DNA from: Verrucomicrobiia bacterium
Lineage (GTDB): Bacteria > Verrucomicrobiota > Verrucomicrobiia > Verrucomicrobiales > DEV007
Length of the DNA: 64,000 nucleotides
Direction of reading: 5' to 3'
NCBI GenBank assembly: GCA_030425385.1
Contig: JAUIAH010000003.1
Coordinates: forward strand, 1 to 64,000
In this document: piece by piece, positions 37,001-45,044 of the stretch
Position numbering within the stretch: the stretch's first letter is position 1
How the letters are laid out: each line of letters begins with the position of its first letter
The notes under the pieces: model-generated
Databases searched by the model: none
What the model was told of the DNA's origin: nothing
The model's input: only the letters and a program-made list of their open reading frames with translations
Translations under genes and position numbers: made by a program

Positions 37001-37106
37001 GGCCATCTCCGTGGGGATCGGAACCCTGGTCTCATCCCTCGTGATTCTCTTTCTAATTCCTGCTATTCTATCGTTGTTAGAGTGCGAGCGCGAGGCGGTC
37101 GCTTAG
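33999..37106 (+). CDS. RND family inner-membrane efflux pump
   Basis: This 1035-residue AcrB/MexF-type permease has twelve predicted helices and two large periplasmic loops. It contains 'QEVYPSFEIDTVSIRMQYRG' near the N-terminus and 'GASPEEVETSIVLPIE'. The proton-relay Asp pair is in 'GIVVDDAVVVGEDIFHKI', and the repeat-related 'FGMIALCGMVVNGAFVLAVT' lies in the second half. It exports hydrophobic or amphiphilic compounds using proton motive force. Start GTG 33999 overlaps the adaptor stop, so translation is coupled. Its last ~30 bases overlap the convergent peptidase gene. Confidence 0.95.
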   Translation: MTASPTEHRGLLAWFARNHVAANLLMIAVVTVGLVAATKIKQEVYPSFEIDTVSIRMQYRGASPEEVETSIVLPIESELRGMELVRRVVANAREGGASVVVEINPGFDRNRALQEITAAVQRVSLFPDDAELPVIALGSGRRRSVMSIAVYGDLSERTLVDFARQLQDGLLADPDIALVSVSGMREPEIHIEIPQEQLRALGLTLGDVARTIDASALDVPAGTLKTPGGDILLKTTERRDFASEFRNLEVISTMDGSKVRLSEIASVRDDFEESDREAYFNGQRAVFLSVYSSEEQPPLKIAAAVRRFIEKQRPSLPPSVGVTLTRDRSDDYQERISLLFQNGAIGLILVLLALGLLLELRVAFWTAIGIPVSIIGSLVLLPVLDATINMISLFGFIITLGIVVDDAVVVGEDIFHKISQGMPRLDAAVEGVRQMSVPVVFAVSTNIIAFLPLLFVTGEAGLFFKVLPAVVIAVFTVSLVECLLILPAHLSSKRQRHAVDGRLSLFERFDRKQAAFREHLDGVMERSYEPLLQAAIRHRAITISVFVTALAVVGGYVASGRIDFAFRPTIETNFIQAEIEMPSGTPIDRTREVAMEIEAAARRAVERTGEEGILVGIFNEIAERSSNEAEVSVTLVPQSQRTITGGEFASVWREEIGTISDLESLFFDYIFGPGGSAEIDIQLAHPEVETLRAAASDVAEAIALYPGVKDVRKGFGREMPQFNFEIKPAGRSMGITADELGRQIRHAFYGAEALRQPRGHDELRVMVKLPEEARRSLSGLEDLLVRAPNGGEIPLGQAADVISTSAPVRIERVNGARVLNVTGNVILGETTGNKVLGAFAQNELPAILAKYPGLRYTFEGEQREQREAMDGLLWGLVASVFVIYALMASLLRSYVQAFVVLLTIPWSLAGAVVGHILLGFELSVFSVFGMIALCGMVVNGAFVLAVTRNRYLSEGRDAGQVTKLAAQRRFRPIFLTSLTTFLGLGPMIFETSIQAKFLVPMAISVGIGTLVSSLVILFLIPAILSLLECEREAVA

Positions 37107-38210
37107 GTAGGCTTCGCAGATGTGATAGTAGGTTTCCATGCTGGCGATGTCGATCCACTCGTCGTGTCCATGGAGATTCCCCACGGTGGGGCGCGAGAGA
37201 ATGACAGGAATCCCGTGCGCATTGAGAAATCGGGCATCGCTGCCTCCTGAAGCGCGGACTTTGGTCACCGGTGTGTGCGTGAGGCGTTCCGTGATCGCGA
37301 GAAATACGGGGTCCGGATCCAGGGTCGTCGCTTCGGCGGTGATGATGGTGTTGAAGGTGAGGGAATGCTTGGGGTCATGTTTCCTGACAAGCTCCTCAAT
37401 GAAAGCCACCATGGATGAGGCGGTGTGAGGCGGTGGGAAACGGATGTCGAGGGTCGCGCACGCTTCCGAGGGAATGCGGTTGATCGATTGATTAGGCGTG
37501 GCGATCTGTGTCACCGAACACGTCGGATACCAATGCTCGGCGCTAGCGGTGGCAGGGGGAATCTGCTCCGTGAAATGATGCCTCAGGGCGGTCAGGGCGT
37601 CCATGAGAGTTGTGAGAGGATTGCAAGCCAGCCAGGGACGAGCGGCATGCCCAGACTCACCGACGGCGCAGAGGCGACCGTGAATGATGCCTTTCTCGGC
37701 AATGGTGACGTTGGTGAGGGCACCGCCGTCGGGAATGATGGCGATGCCGCAACGCAGGCCTTCGGATTCTACCAAATAGTGGAGCCCATTCGTGCCGCCG
37801 ATCTCTTCATCAGTGGTGATCGCGAGTCCCAGAGATGCGCTGGGGTGACGCCGAATGACACGGAGGAACAACTCTATCAGAATGGCGACGGCCCCCTTCA
37901 TGTCACCCGAACCTGGTCCATGGATCTGACCATCGCGTACTGTGGACGCGTAAGCGTCGAGGGAAGCGTGCTCGACCACATCCAAGTGCCCGCAGAGCAA
38001 GACGTCGGGGTGATCACAGCCCTTAGGAGTCACCACGAGCGATTCGTAACCCTGAGATTCGTAGCGCTTGATCTCAAGGGAATCGATTCCTTGCAGGTGA
38101 TTGAGCACAAACTGCACGGCTCGACGGCGTTCGTCAGGGCGGCTATCGGTGCTCGGGATGAGCATGAGGTCGCGCGTGAGCGAGGTGAGGCGTTCTGCTA
38201 GGGGCGTCAT
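37077..38210 (-). CDS. M20-family metallopeptidase (ArgE/DapE/CPG2-like)
   Basis: This is a 377-residue zinc hydrolase. Motifs are 'DVLLCGHLDVVEHA' (metal His and catalytic Asp), 'IHGPGSGDMKGAVAILIELF' (bridging Asp), 'LGLAITTDEEIGG' (catalytic Glu pair), 'SGGSDARFLN' and a C-terminal 'LHGHDEWIDI' His. A dimerisation domain sits in the middle ('RLCAVGESGHAARPWLA'). Start ATG 38210 puts the first conserved segment at the usual distance. It lies 10 bases after the ATP-grasp gene on the same strand, so the two probably form an operon of a ligase and an amidohydrolase acting on related amino-acyl amides. The substrate is unknown. Confidence 0.85.
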   Translation of the reverse strand: MTPLAERLTSLTRDLMLIPSTDSRPDERRRAVQFVLNHLQGIDSLEIKRYESQGYESLVVTPKGCDHPDVLLCGHLDVVEHASLDAYASTVRDGQIHGPGSGDMKGAVAILIELFLRVIRRHPSASLGLAITTDEEIGGTNGLHYLVESEGLRCGIAIIPDGGALTNVTIAEKGIIHGRLCAVGESGHAARPWLACNPLTTLMDALTALRHHFTEQIPPATASAEHWYPTCSVTQIATPNQSINRIPSEACATLDIRFPPPHTASSMVAFIEELVRKHDPKHSLTFNTIITAEATTLDPDPVFLAITERLTHTPVTKVRASGGSDARFLNAHGIPVILSRPTVGNLHGHDEWIDIASMETYYHICEAYLSDRLALAL

Positions 38211-38220
38211 CAGGAAGCGA

Positions 38221-39708
38221 TTAGTCGCGTTCAAAGTCAAAGGTGACCGGCAGATCTTCTTCACCCAAATGCAAGTAGCGTTCACACTCGGGAATGGTGG
38301 CGGCGAGGCAGAGAAACTGGCCCTTCACAATGCGCCCGGAGGGATCCGCATTCAAATTGATAGGTAGAATGCCTGCGGGCATGCCCGGGCGAAAGAGATG
38401 GCCATGGTCGTCGAGGAGGCTGAGAAGGCTTTGGGCCGCTTGCGGTTGGCGAAAGCGTAAGTTACGCATGAGCCAGGCACCTTTGGGTTGGAAGTGACGC
38501 GCCAACACGGCGGGGTAAGTGGCTCCGGTCACTCTGGCATTGATCTCGCAGACATAGGCCTGCATGGAGCCGTCCGTTGTCTCCGTCACGAGGAAATCGA
38601 CGGAGGCTGTGCCCCGGTAACCCTGGTCATGGAGCCATCGTCCGGCGACAGCGGCTTGTTCGTAGAGCGTTTCCTGCATCGCGGGGCGATCTATGAAATG
38701 GGGAGGGGGTGCCACGTTGCCCTCATGAATACTAGCCTCGTCCAGAATCTGCTCAGTCAAGTCATAGAGAAAGACGCCTAACGTTGCCTCCAAATAGAGC
38801 TGCACGCTTGGACTGTAGACGGCGCTGATGTTGCCATGACCGGGAGCGAGCCAGCCTTGCAGCATGCAAGGACCTTCAAAGAAGAAGAGATCAGGGACTG
38901 GATCCACGGAGCCGTGCGTATCCATGGCATGAATGCCGATTCCAGAGGCACCCACTTGAGATTTGAGCACGGCGCGTGCATAGCCTTGGTCACGGAGCTG
39001 GCGAAGAGCAGTTGGCACCGCATCGGGGGAATCGACCATCACGGTGTCAAACACAGGGAGGCCCTCTTTCTCCAAGTGATCGTGGAGCAACCACTTGTTG
39101 TTGCCTTTGCGGCTCCCCTCCTCGGTGCTCAACGTGGCCGCGCTGCAGTATTCTGCTAGAATCGAAAGGTCGGGATCGGTCACGTATCCGTGGAGGCAGT
39201 CTAACTGATGGGTGGCCAAGCGTTCGGGAATGGCGGCCAATTCTTCCAACGGCTTGCCGGCGCGAAGGCGACGCACAATTGCCAGGTAATCGTCGTGTTC
39301 GAGTGTGACGATGTTGGGCAGTGACAGGCCGAGTTCGTCTTGCAGGTAGTGGTTGAGGGTCTCTTCAGGTGCCTTCTCCAAGACGAGGTCTGGGGTTCCG
39401 CCAGGAAAGAGGAGATTGAGGATGGGAATGAGCCGTCCGCCATAAGACTCGATTTGTCCGACCTTTTCCCGGAGCAACTCGGTTTCCTCGCGATTGCCAT
39501 AGAAGAGTGAGAGGAGATTGGCGACGAAAGCGGCCCGTCGTGGAGGAAATGGCGGCAAGGCGCCGTGGGTGATGGTGATGGCGGGCTCTGACACTGATAA
39601 GACGGCTTTGGGAAACGATGCGGTGGAGGGCAGTCTCCATGCAAGCGCGAAAGGTGCAAGTGTGCCGGGGAGAAACGCCTTCTTGCATCGCCGCGCGAAG
39701 CGTGGCAC
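38221..39708 (-). CDS. ATP-grasp ligase-like protein with pre-ATP-grasp region
   Basis: This protein has ~495 residues. The N-terminal ~210 residues resemble a pre-ATP-grasp domain ('PDLVLEKAPEETLNHYLQDE'). The ATP-grasp part follows: 'NNKWLLHDHLEKEGLPVFDT', 'ARAVLKSQVGASGIGIHAMD', 'GTASVDFLVT' and 'VCEINARVTGATYPAVLARH', which supplies the Mg-binding Glu and Asn. Such enzymes join a carboxylate to an amine or thiol; the PGM1-type peptide ligases have a comparable layout, but I cannot assign it there. The start is uncertain: GTG 39708 or 39735, since a longer frame to 39864 would overlap the divergent M50 gene. It is coupled to the M20 peptidase gene. Confidence 0.65.
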   Translation of the reverse strand: MPRFARRCKKAFLPGTLAPFALAWRLPSTASFPKAVLSVSEPAITITHGALPPFPPRRAAFVANLLSLFYGNREETELLREKVGQIESYGGRLIPILNLLFPGGTPDLVLEKAPEETLNHYLQDELGLSLPNIVTLEHDDYLAIVRRLRAGKPLEELAAIPERLATHQLDCLHGYVTDPDLSILAEYCSAATLSTEEGSRKGNNKWLLHDHLEKEGLPVFDTVMVDSPDAVPTALRQLRDQGYARAVLKSQVGASGIGIHAMDTHGSVDPVPDLFFFEGPCMLQGWLAPGHGNISAVYSPSVQLYLEATLGVFLYDLTEQILDEASIHEGNVAPPPHFIDRPAMQETLYEQAAVAGRWLHDQGYRGTASVDFLVTETTDGSMQAYVCEINARVTGATYPAVLARHFQPKGAWLMRNLRFRQPQAAQSLLSLLDDHGHLFRPGMPAGILPINLNADPSGRIVKGQFLCLAATIPECERYLHLGEEDLPVTFDFERD

Positions 39709-39747
39709 GAAGTGACGTGTCGGTTCACACCGCACGTGTCGCCTTCC

Positions 39748-41904
39748 ATGACCAGCAACGACCAGACCTTTAGTGAATCGTGGTATCGCGTGGCCAATGA
39801 GCGCCTTCATTTGCGATCGGGGATCGTGGTGCGTCGGCAGCGTTATCGAGGTGAGCTCTGGCATGTGTTAGAGAATCCCTGGAGCAACCAGTTCTTCCGA
39901 ATCCGACCCGAAGCTTACGCCTTCCTTGGCCGACTGCGCCCAGATCGTACCGTGGAGGAGGTGTGGAAAGAAAGTTTGCAACGTGATCCGGAAGCCACTC
40001 CGGGACAGGGAGAGGTCATTCAAATGCTATCGCAGCTCTATCATGCGAATCTCTTACAATATCACGTGGCTTCTGATAGCCGTGAACTCTTCGAGCGCTT
40101 CACCCAGAGGAAACAGCGTGAGACCCGGGCGCGCTTGACGAACATCATGTTCATGCGCTTTCCCCTCATTGATCCTGACAGATTCTTGGATCGCACCCGG
40201 GCCTTCGGGCGTCTGGTCTTCTCCTGGGTAGGGCTGGCGATCTGGTTGTTCATGGCTGGATGGGCGCTTAAGGTGGTGGTGGAGCATTTCCCCAGCTTGC
40301 GCGATGAATCGCAAGGGATCCTGGCCCCTGGGAACCTCATCTGGCTCTATCTTTCGATCATCGTCGTCAAGCTGCTGCATGAGTTTGGGCATGCCTACGC
40401 CTGCAAACGCTTCGGTGGCGAGGTGCACACCATGGGCATCATGCTCTTGATCCTCACACCGATTCCCTATGTGGACGCGACTTCTAGTTGGGGGTTTCGC
40501 AGTCGATGGCAGCGCATCTTAGTCGGAGCGGCTGGCATGCTCGTGGAAGGCTTTATCGCGGCAATCGCAGTTCTCATCTGGTCGCAGACGGCTCCAGGAA
40601 TCCTGCACAATGTGTGCTTCAATGTGATCTTCATCGCTTCGGTATCGACCTTGCTCTTCAATATCAATCCGTTGCTACGCTTCGATGGCTACTACATGCT
40701 TTCAGATTGGTTAGAAATTCCCAATCTGCACCAACGGGCGGCCGGACATCTGAAGCATGTGTGCAAACGTTATCTCTTTGGCATGAAACAGTCGGAGAGT
40801 CCGGCGCGCTCAGGGAGAGAACGCTGCTGGCTGACGACTTTCGGCATGCTGAGCAATGTGTATCGGCTAGTAGTCTTCACAGGAATCGTGCTTTTCGTGG
40901 CGGATCGCTTCCTCATCCTCGGATTGATCATGGCCGTGATCTGTATCGTGAGCTGGATCATGGTGCCCCTTGTCAAATTGGGCCACTATCTCCTCTTCGC
41001 CCCAGAGTTAGAACGGCACCGGCCCAGAGCCCTTGCTGTCTCATTAGGGTTTCTGTTAGGGGTGTTTGCGTTCCTCCAGTTCGTGGCGTTTCCCAGCCAT
41101 TTCCGTGCTCCGGGCGTGCTCCAGGCGAAGAAGCGTAGCGAGATCTACACAGGAACGGGTGGCTTCATTGCCGAGATTGCGGTGTCCTCGGCAACCAAGG
41201 TGAAGGAGGGCGCTCTGATCGCACGGCTCGTGAATCGCGATCTGGAACACGAAACGGCTCGAGCCTTGGGGGCGAAAGCTGAGATTGAAGCGCGCATGCT
41301 AGCGGCTATGGATCAGGATCCGAGCGTGATGAAACCGCTGGAATCTCAAATGGCCAGCGCGGAGAAGGTGCTCGCCCGCCTGGAGGAACAACGTCAGGCG
41401 TTGGCGATTCGCGCTCCGCATGAGGGTGTCTGGGTGAGTCCAGAGTTGGAACAGCGTCTGGGGACCTGGGTGCCTCGCGGTGCGCCCATTGGGCTCTTGT
41501 TAGATGATGCATCCTTTGTCTTCAGCGCCACAGTGGATCAGGATGATGCCAAGAGGCTCTTTGATCGCGATTTGCAAGAGGCGGAAGTTAGGCTCTTTGG
41601 ACAGGCACACCAAGTGATCACGGTGTCCGATTTGGAGATGGTGCCAGGAGAACGTCGGCAGTTGCCTTCTGCGGCCTTGGGTTGGCAAGGTGGGGGCGAG
41701 GTGGCTACCGAATTGGATGACCCTGGTGGGCGACGATCCGTGGAGCCTTTCTTCGAAGTGCGTGGGGACATGGCCATGCCGGACGAGATCGCGACCTATC
41801 ATGGGCATGCGGGCAAGATGCGATTGTTCGTAGGGAAGGAGCCCCTGCTTCCGCGCGGGATCCGGCGGCTGCGTCAACTCTTGCAGAAACGTTATCAACT
41901 TTGA
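39748..41904 (+). CDS. M50 site-2-type protease fused to a HlyD-like domain
   Basis: The protein has 718 residues. The N-terminal ~110 resemble a PqqD-like winged helix ('WSNQFFRIRPEAYAFLGRL'). A polytopic membrane core carries the M50 zinc site: HEFGH at 211-215 and a second motif, 'NINPLLRFDGYYMLSDW'. The C-terminal ~250 residues form a HlyD-like periplasmic arm with a lipoyl-type half ('GTGGFIAEIAVSSATKVKEG'), a coiled coil and 'LAIRAPHEGVWVSPELEQRL'. All residues needed for zinc binding are present. It is followed after 7 bases by a SecA-like motor gene, so a joint export or processing role is likely (inference). Start ATG 39748 was preferred to 39712, because the added residues are not conserved-looking. 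Confidence 0.8.
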   Translation: MTSNDQTFSESWYRVANERLHLRSGIVVRRQRYRGELWHVLENPWSNQFFRIRPEAYAFLGRLRPDRTVEEVWKESLQRDPEATPGQGEVIQMLSQLYHANLLQYHVASDSRELFERFTQRKQRETRARLTNIMFMRFPLIDPDRFLDRTRAFGRLVFSWVGLAIWLFMAGWALKVVVEHFPSLRDESQGILAPGNLIWLYLSIIVVKLLHEFGHAYACKRFGGEVHTMGIMLLILTPIPYVDATSSWGFRSRWQRILVGAAGMLVEGFIAAIAVLIWSQTAPGILHNVCFNVIFIASVSTLLFNINPLLRFDGYYMLSDWLEIPNLHQRAAGHLKHVCKRYLFGMKQSESPARSGRERCWLTTFGMLSNVYRLVVFTGIVLFVADRFLILGLIMAVICIVSWIMVPLVKLGHYLLFAPELERHRPRALAVSLGFLLGVFAFLQFVAFPSHFRAPGVLQAKKRSEIYTGTGGFIAEIAVSSATKVKEGALIARLVNRDLEHETARALGAKAEIEARMLAAMDQDPSVMKPLESQMASAEKVLARLEEQRQALAIRAPHEGVWVSPELEQRLGTWVPRGAPIGLLLDDASFVFSATVDQDDAKRLFDRDLQEAEVRLFGQAHQVITVSDLEMVPGERRQLPSAALGWQGGGEVATELDDPGGRRSVEPFFEVRGDMAMPDEIATYHGHAGKMRLFVGKEPLLPRGIRRLRQLLQKRYQL

Positions 41905-41911
41905 TCCGCCC

Positions 41912-43822
41912 ATGTCCGCACCTGCCAACTATCAGGGGGCGGACGCCCTTGTGCATGGGGCCATCGGGCGCTGGCAGCGGCGACCCTCACAGAAACAGCG
42001 ACGCAAACGTCAGGCAGAAAGAATCGATGCCTTGGAAAGGCAATGGAAAGATCTCGATGAGGCGTCGTTGCGAGCGCAGCTCCACGATTGCCGCGCGGAC
42101 TGCGCTCGAGCAGGGGCTCATTTGCCCGAGGATCGGCTTCTGCAGACGCTCGCCGGGTTGCGCGAAGCGGCTTCTCGCACGGTGGGATGGCGCGCCCACT
42201 TGGTGCAATTGCAAGGGGTGCTTGCTCTCAATGAGGGGCACTTGGCGGAAATGGCGACCGGGGAGGGAAAGACGCTCGTGGCGGGCTTGGCTGCTGCCCT
42301 CTCTGCCTTTCGACGACGTCCCTGTCATGTCATCACGGTGAACGACTACCTGGTGCGCCGCGATGCGCAGCGGATGCGCTCTTTCTATGACTGTTGTGCG
42401 CTGCGTGGCGGGTCGGTCATCGCGGGCATGCCGCCGAAGGAGCGTCGGCTTGTCTATGCTCAGGAGGTGACGCATGTGACAGCTAAGGAAGTGTTAGCCG
42501 ATCTCCTGCGCGATGCGCTCGCGCGTGATGCCGAACCGCATGCCAGTCGCGCCTTGATCCGGGAGATGCGTGCGTCCACGCGCTCACCGCGCGTTCTCGG
42601 TGGGCCTCTGGTGGCCGCGATCGTGGACGAGGCGGATTCGGTGCTGATTGATGAAGCCGTCACTCCCCTGATCATTTCGCGCCCGCGTGAGAATACGGTG
42701 CTGACAGCGGCGGCTCGCGAGGGAGCCGCCCTAGCAGAAGCGTTCATGGAAGGCGTCGACTATACGGCGGACGCAGCTCGCAAGGAGATCCGCTTGACCG
42801 ATGCGGGAAAGGCGAAATTGATAGAGAGGGGTGAGAGCATGGGAAGCCTCTGGTGCGCTCCCAAGCGGCGGTGGGAATTGCTCCGCAGTGCTCTCATCGC
42901 GCGCGCCTTCTTTCATGTGGATCAGCAGTACCTCATCGAGAAAGGTAAGATCGTCATCGTGGATGAATTCACTGGTCGTCCCATGCCACAGCGGACGTGG
43001 CGTCAGGGATTGCATCAAGCCATTGAGGCGAAGGAAGATCTGGAGATCACGCCGCCCAATGAGACGATCGCGCGCATGAGCTTCCAACGATTCTTGCGTA
43101 GCTATCGCTACCTGTCGGGAATGACCGGCACAGCGCGGGAAGCGGCTTCCGAACTCTGGCACATATACGAATTGCCAGTCATGCGTATCTCTCGGCATCG
43201 ACCCGAGATCACCACGCGCTTGCCGCTGCAGGCCTTTGATCGTGCCGAGAGCAAATGGGAGGCGATCGTCGCTGCCATTCAGGAGGTGCACGCCTCGGGA
43301 CGTCCCATTCTTGTGGGCACGCGCAGTGTGCACGCGAGCGAGCAGCTTTCGCAGCGCTTGGGAAGCGTGGGGCTTGCCTGTCAGGTCCTCAATGCGGCGC
43401 GTTTAGCAGAGGAAGCGTTGATAGTAGCCAAGGCTGGGGAGTGTGGGCGGGTGACCATTGCGACCAATATGGCTGGTCGAGGAACGGACATTGTGTTAGA
43501 CGATGAGGTGGTCCCGCTGGGAGGGCTGCACGTCATCGTGGCAGAACCTCACGAGTCTTCGCGGATCGACCGTCAGCTCATGGGGCGGGCTGGGCGTCAG
43601 GGAGATCCAGGTAGCGCGCAGCTCTTTCTGAGTTTCGAGGATGAACTCTTTCAGAAACACCTTTCCTCCCAAGAGCGGCGCGTGTTGTGCCGCCGACCGC
43701 TCGCCACCATGGCGCTGCGCCGAGCCCAGTCGCGCGCTGAGAGCCTTGCCTACAAGCAACGCCGCCAGGTGCTCAAGATGGACGATTGGCTCGATAAATC
43801 GTTAGGCTTTGCTGGCAGCTAG
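41912..43822 (+). CDS. Short SecA-like motor lacking the C-terminal scaffold
   Basis: This is a 636-residue SecA homolog. Walker A 'MATGEGKT' is at 114-121, with 'VITVNDYLVRRDAQRM' and the DEAD/SecA signature 'VDEADSVLIDEAVTPLIIS'. A preprotein-crosslinking-type insert follows, then 'SGMTGTA' and motor domain 2 ('IATNMAGRGTDIVLDD', 'GGLHVIVAEPHESSRIDRQL', 'GRAGRQGDPGSAQLFLSFED'). The protein ends ~60 residues later, so the helical scaffold/wing and zinc-binding tail of canonical SecA (usually 830-1000 residues) are missing. It is unlikely to be the housekeeping SecA. Its partner is presumably the M50-HlyD protein encoded just upstream. Confidence 0.85.
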   Translation: MSAPANYQGADALVHGAIGRWQRRPSQKQRRKRQAERIDALERQWKDLDEASLRAQLHDCRADCARAGAHLPEDRLLQTLAGLREAASRTVGWRAHLVQLQGVLALNEGHLAEMATGEGKTLVAGLAAALSAFRRRPCHVITVNDYLVRRDAQRMRSFYDCCALRGGSVIAGMPPKERRLVYAQEVTHVTAKEVLADLLRDALARDAEPHASRALIREMRASTRSPRVLGGPLVAAIVDEADSVLIDEAVTPLIISRPRENTVLTAAAREGAALAEAFMEGVDYTADAARKEIRLTDAGKAKLIERGESMGSLWCAPKRRWELLRSALIARAFFHVDQQYLIEKGKIVIVDEFTGRPMPQRTWRQGLHQAIEAKEDLEITPPNETIARMSFQRFLRSYRYLSGMTGTAREAASELWHIYELPVMRISRHRPEITTRLPLQAFDRAESKWEAIVAAIQEVHASGRPILVGTRSVHASEQLSQRLGSVGLACQVLNAARLAEEALIVAKAGECGRVTIATNMAGRGTDIVLDDEVVPLGGLHVIVAEPHESSRIDRQLMGRAGRQGDPGSAQLFLSFEDELFQKHLSSQERRVLCRRPLATMALRRAQSRAESLAYKQRRQVLKMDDWLDKSLGFAGS

Positions 43823-43844
43823 TTTGGTAGATTGGAGGAACCCA

Positions 43845-44948
43845 TCACGGGAGCGCTTTCCTCCCCGACACGATGGTGCCGTCTTTGAGTACCTTCGAAA
43901 AGCTTCCGCCATTCTTCCTAGCAAGTTCATAGAGTTGCTCTGCCGCCTTGGGTTCCATCATCGCGGTGGTGAAGATCTTGGCTTTCTTCCCTCCGCGACG
44001 ATTCCACTGTGAGATGTCTTTGACCGCTGTCGCGGCATCGCGAACGGCGCCATCGGTCATGAAATAGATGACGTCGGGCTTGGGATCCATGCTCAGCGCC
44101 ATTTGGAGGGGCATGTGCCAGCTAGTGCCGAAGGACTTGCCCACTGCGTCCACATCCCGTGTGGTTTGGCGGATACTGCTCGGACTAGCCGTGCGCCAAG
44201 GCTCTGCGGGTAAAGGCTGTTGGCCATCGGCGAAACGAAAGCCATCAGCGCTCCCATCCTCACTTTCCCACACAAGCTTCTTCCCGCGAGGCCCATCGAT
44301 GACGGCACGATGGCGTCCTTCACGATTCACGCGTTGCCCTGCAAACCACACGGGTCCTGAGAAGAAGATCACTTGGTAACGCGTGCCAGGCGACAATCCC
44401 ATGAGGGAGCGCGTCAACTCCGCCTTCATCAACGTGAACTGGTCATTGCTCATAGACGCGGAGACATCCACGACGAAAGCGATACGGTTCCCATCGCTTT
44501 GGTTGCCAAAGAAAGTGGTGCTTCCCAGTCCCAGGCCTGCTCCCGACCCCAGGCCGGCCCCAAAGCCGACCCCTTCTCCGAGATCGACGCCTAACACAGC
44601 CATGTCCGCCATTTCCTCAATCTGCGGGACAGCCACCGGAGTCACTCGATTCGCAGTGACGACAGCATTCGCTGCACTGCTAGGGGCCGCGGGGCGTTCG
44701 GGTGAGGCAAGAGGGGTCACCGTGCGCTCGGGATGGGGCGTGGTGCTGGGAATCGTAGGGGCTGCGACGATAAGAGAGGGCTCCTTCGGTGGCAACAATG
44801 GTAGGGCAAAGAGCGCCAGCCCCAGGCCAAGCAATCCGTGAATGATCAACGCCACGACGAGGCCCGTCACCGTCTGGCGGCGACGAGCCTCCTTCACAAG
44901 AGCATCCATGTGCTCCGCAGAGGGCTTGAGTGACGCTGCGTCCATCAT
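43845..44948 (-). CDS. Membrane-anchored von Willebrand A domain protein
   Basis: This protein has 367 residues: a short cytoplasmic N-terminus, one membrane helix ('VTGLVVALIIHGLLGLGLAL') and a Pro/Thr/Ala-rich linker. A Gly-rich segment ('GVGFGAGLGSGAGLGLGS') precedes a VWA domain from ~155 with the MIDAS motif 'FVVDVSASMS' (DxSxS) and the later metal ligand in 'VIYFMTDGAVRD'. It binds a partner protein through a divalent metal in the periplasm. It is convergent with the SecA-like gene and divergent from threonine synthase, so it may be an independent unit. Confidence 0.8.
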   Translation of the reverse strand: MMDAASLKPSAEHMDALVKEARRRQTVTGLVVALIIHGLLGLGLALFALPLLPPKEPSLIVAAPTIPSTTPHPERTVTPLASPERPAAPSSAANAVVTANRVTPVAVPQIEEMADMAVLGVDLGEGVGFGAGLGSGAGLGLGSTTFFGNQSDGNRIAFVVDVSASMSNDQFTLMKAELTRSLMGLSPGTRYQVIFFSGPVWFAGQRVNREGRHRAVIDGPRGKKLVWESEDGSADGFRFADGQQPLPAEPWRTASPSSIRQTTRDVDAVGKSFGTSWHMPLQMALSMDPKPDVIYFMTDGAVRDAATAVKDISQWNRRGGKKAKIFTTAMMEPKAAEQLYELARKNGGSFSKVLKDGTIVSGRKALP

Positions 44949-45044
44949 CTCACCACCATGATCGTGTGCTCCGCGATCTCCAAGACCTATCTATCTATCT
45001 ATCCTGCCCTTGACGGGACCTTGTGGGATTCAGTAGCAGGCGGC

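Noticed and set aside
41912-43822. Housekeeping SecA
   Set aside because: The C-terminal scaffold, wing and zinc-binding tail are missing and the operon partner is an M50-HlyD fusion rather than a Sec or cell-division gene.
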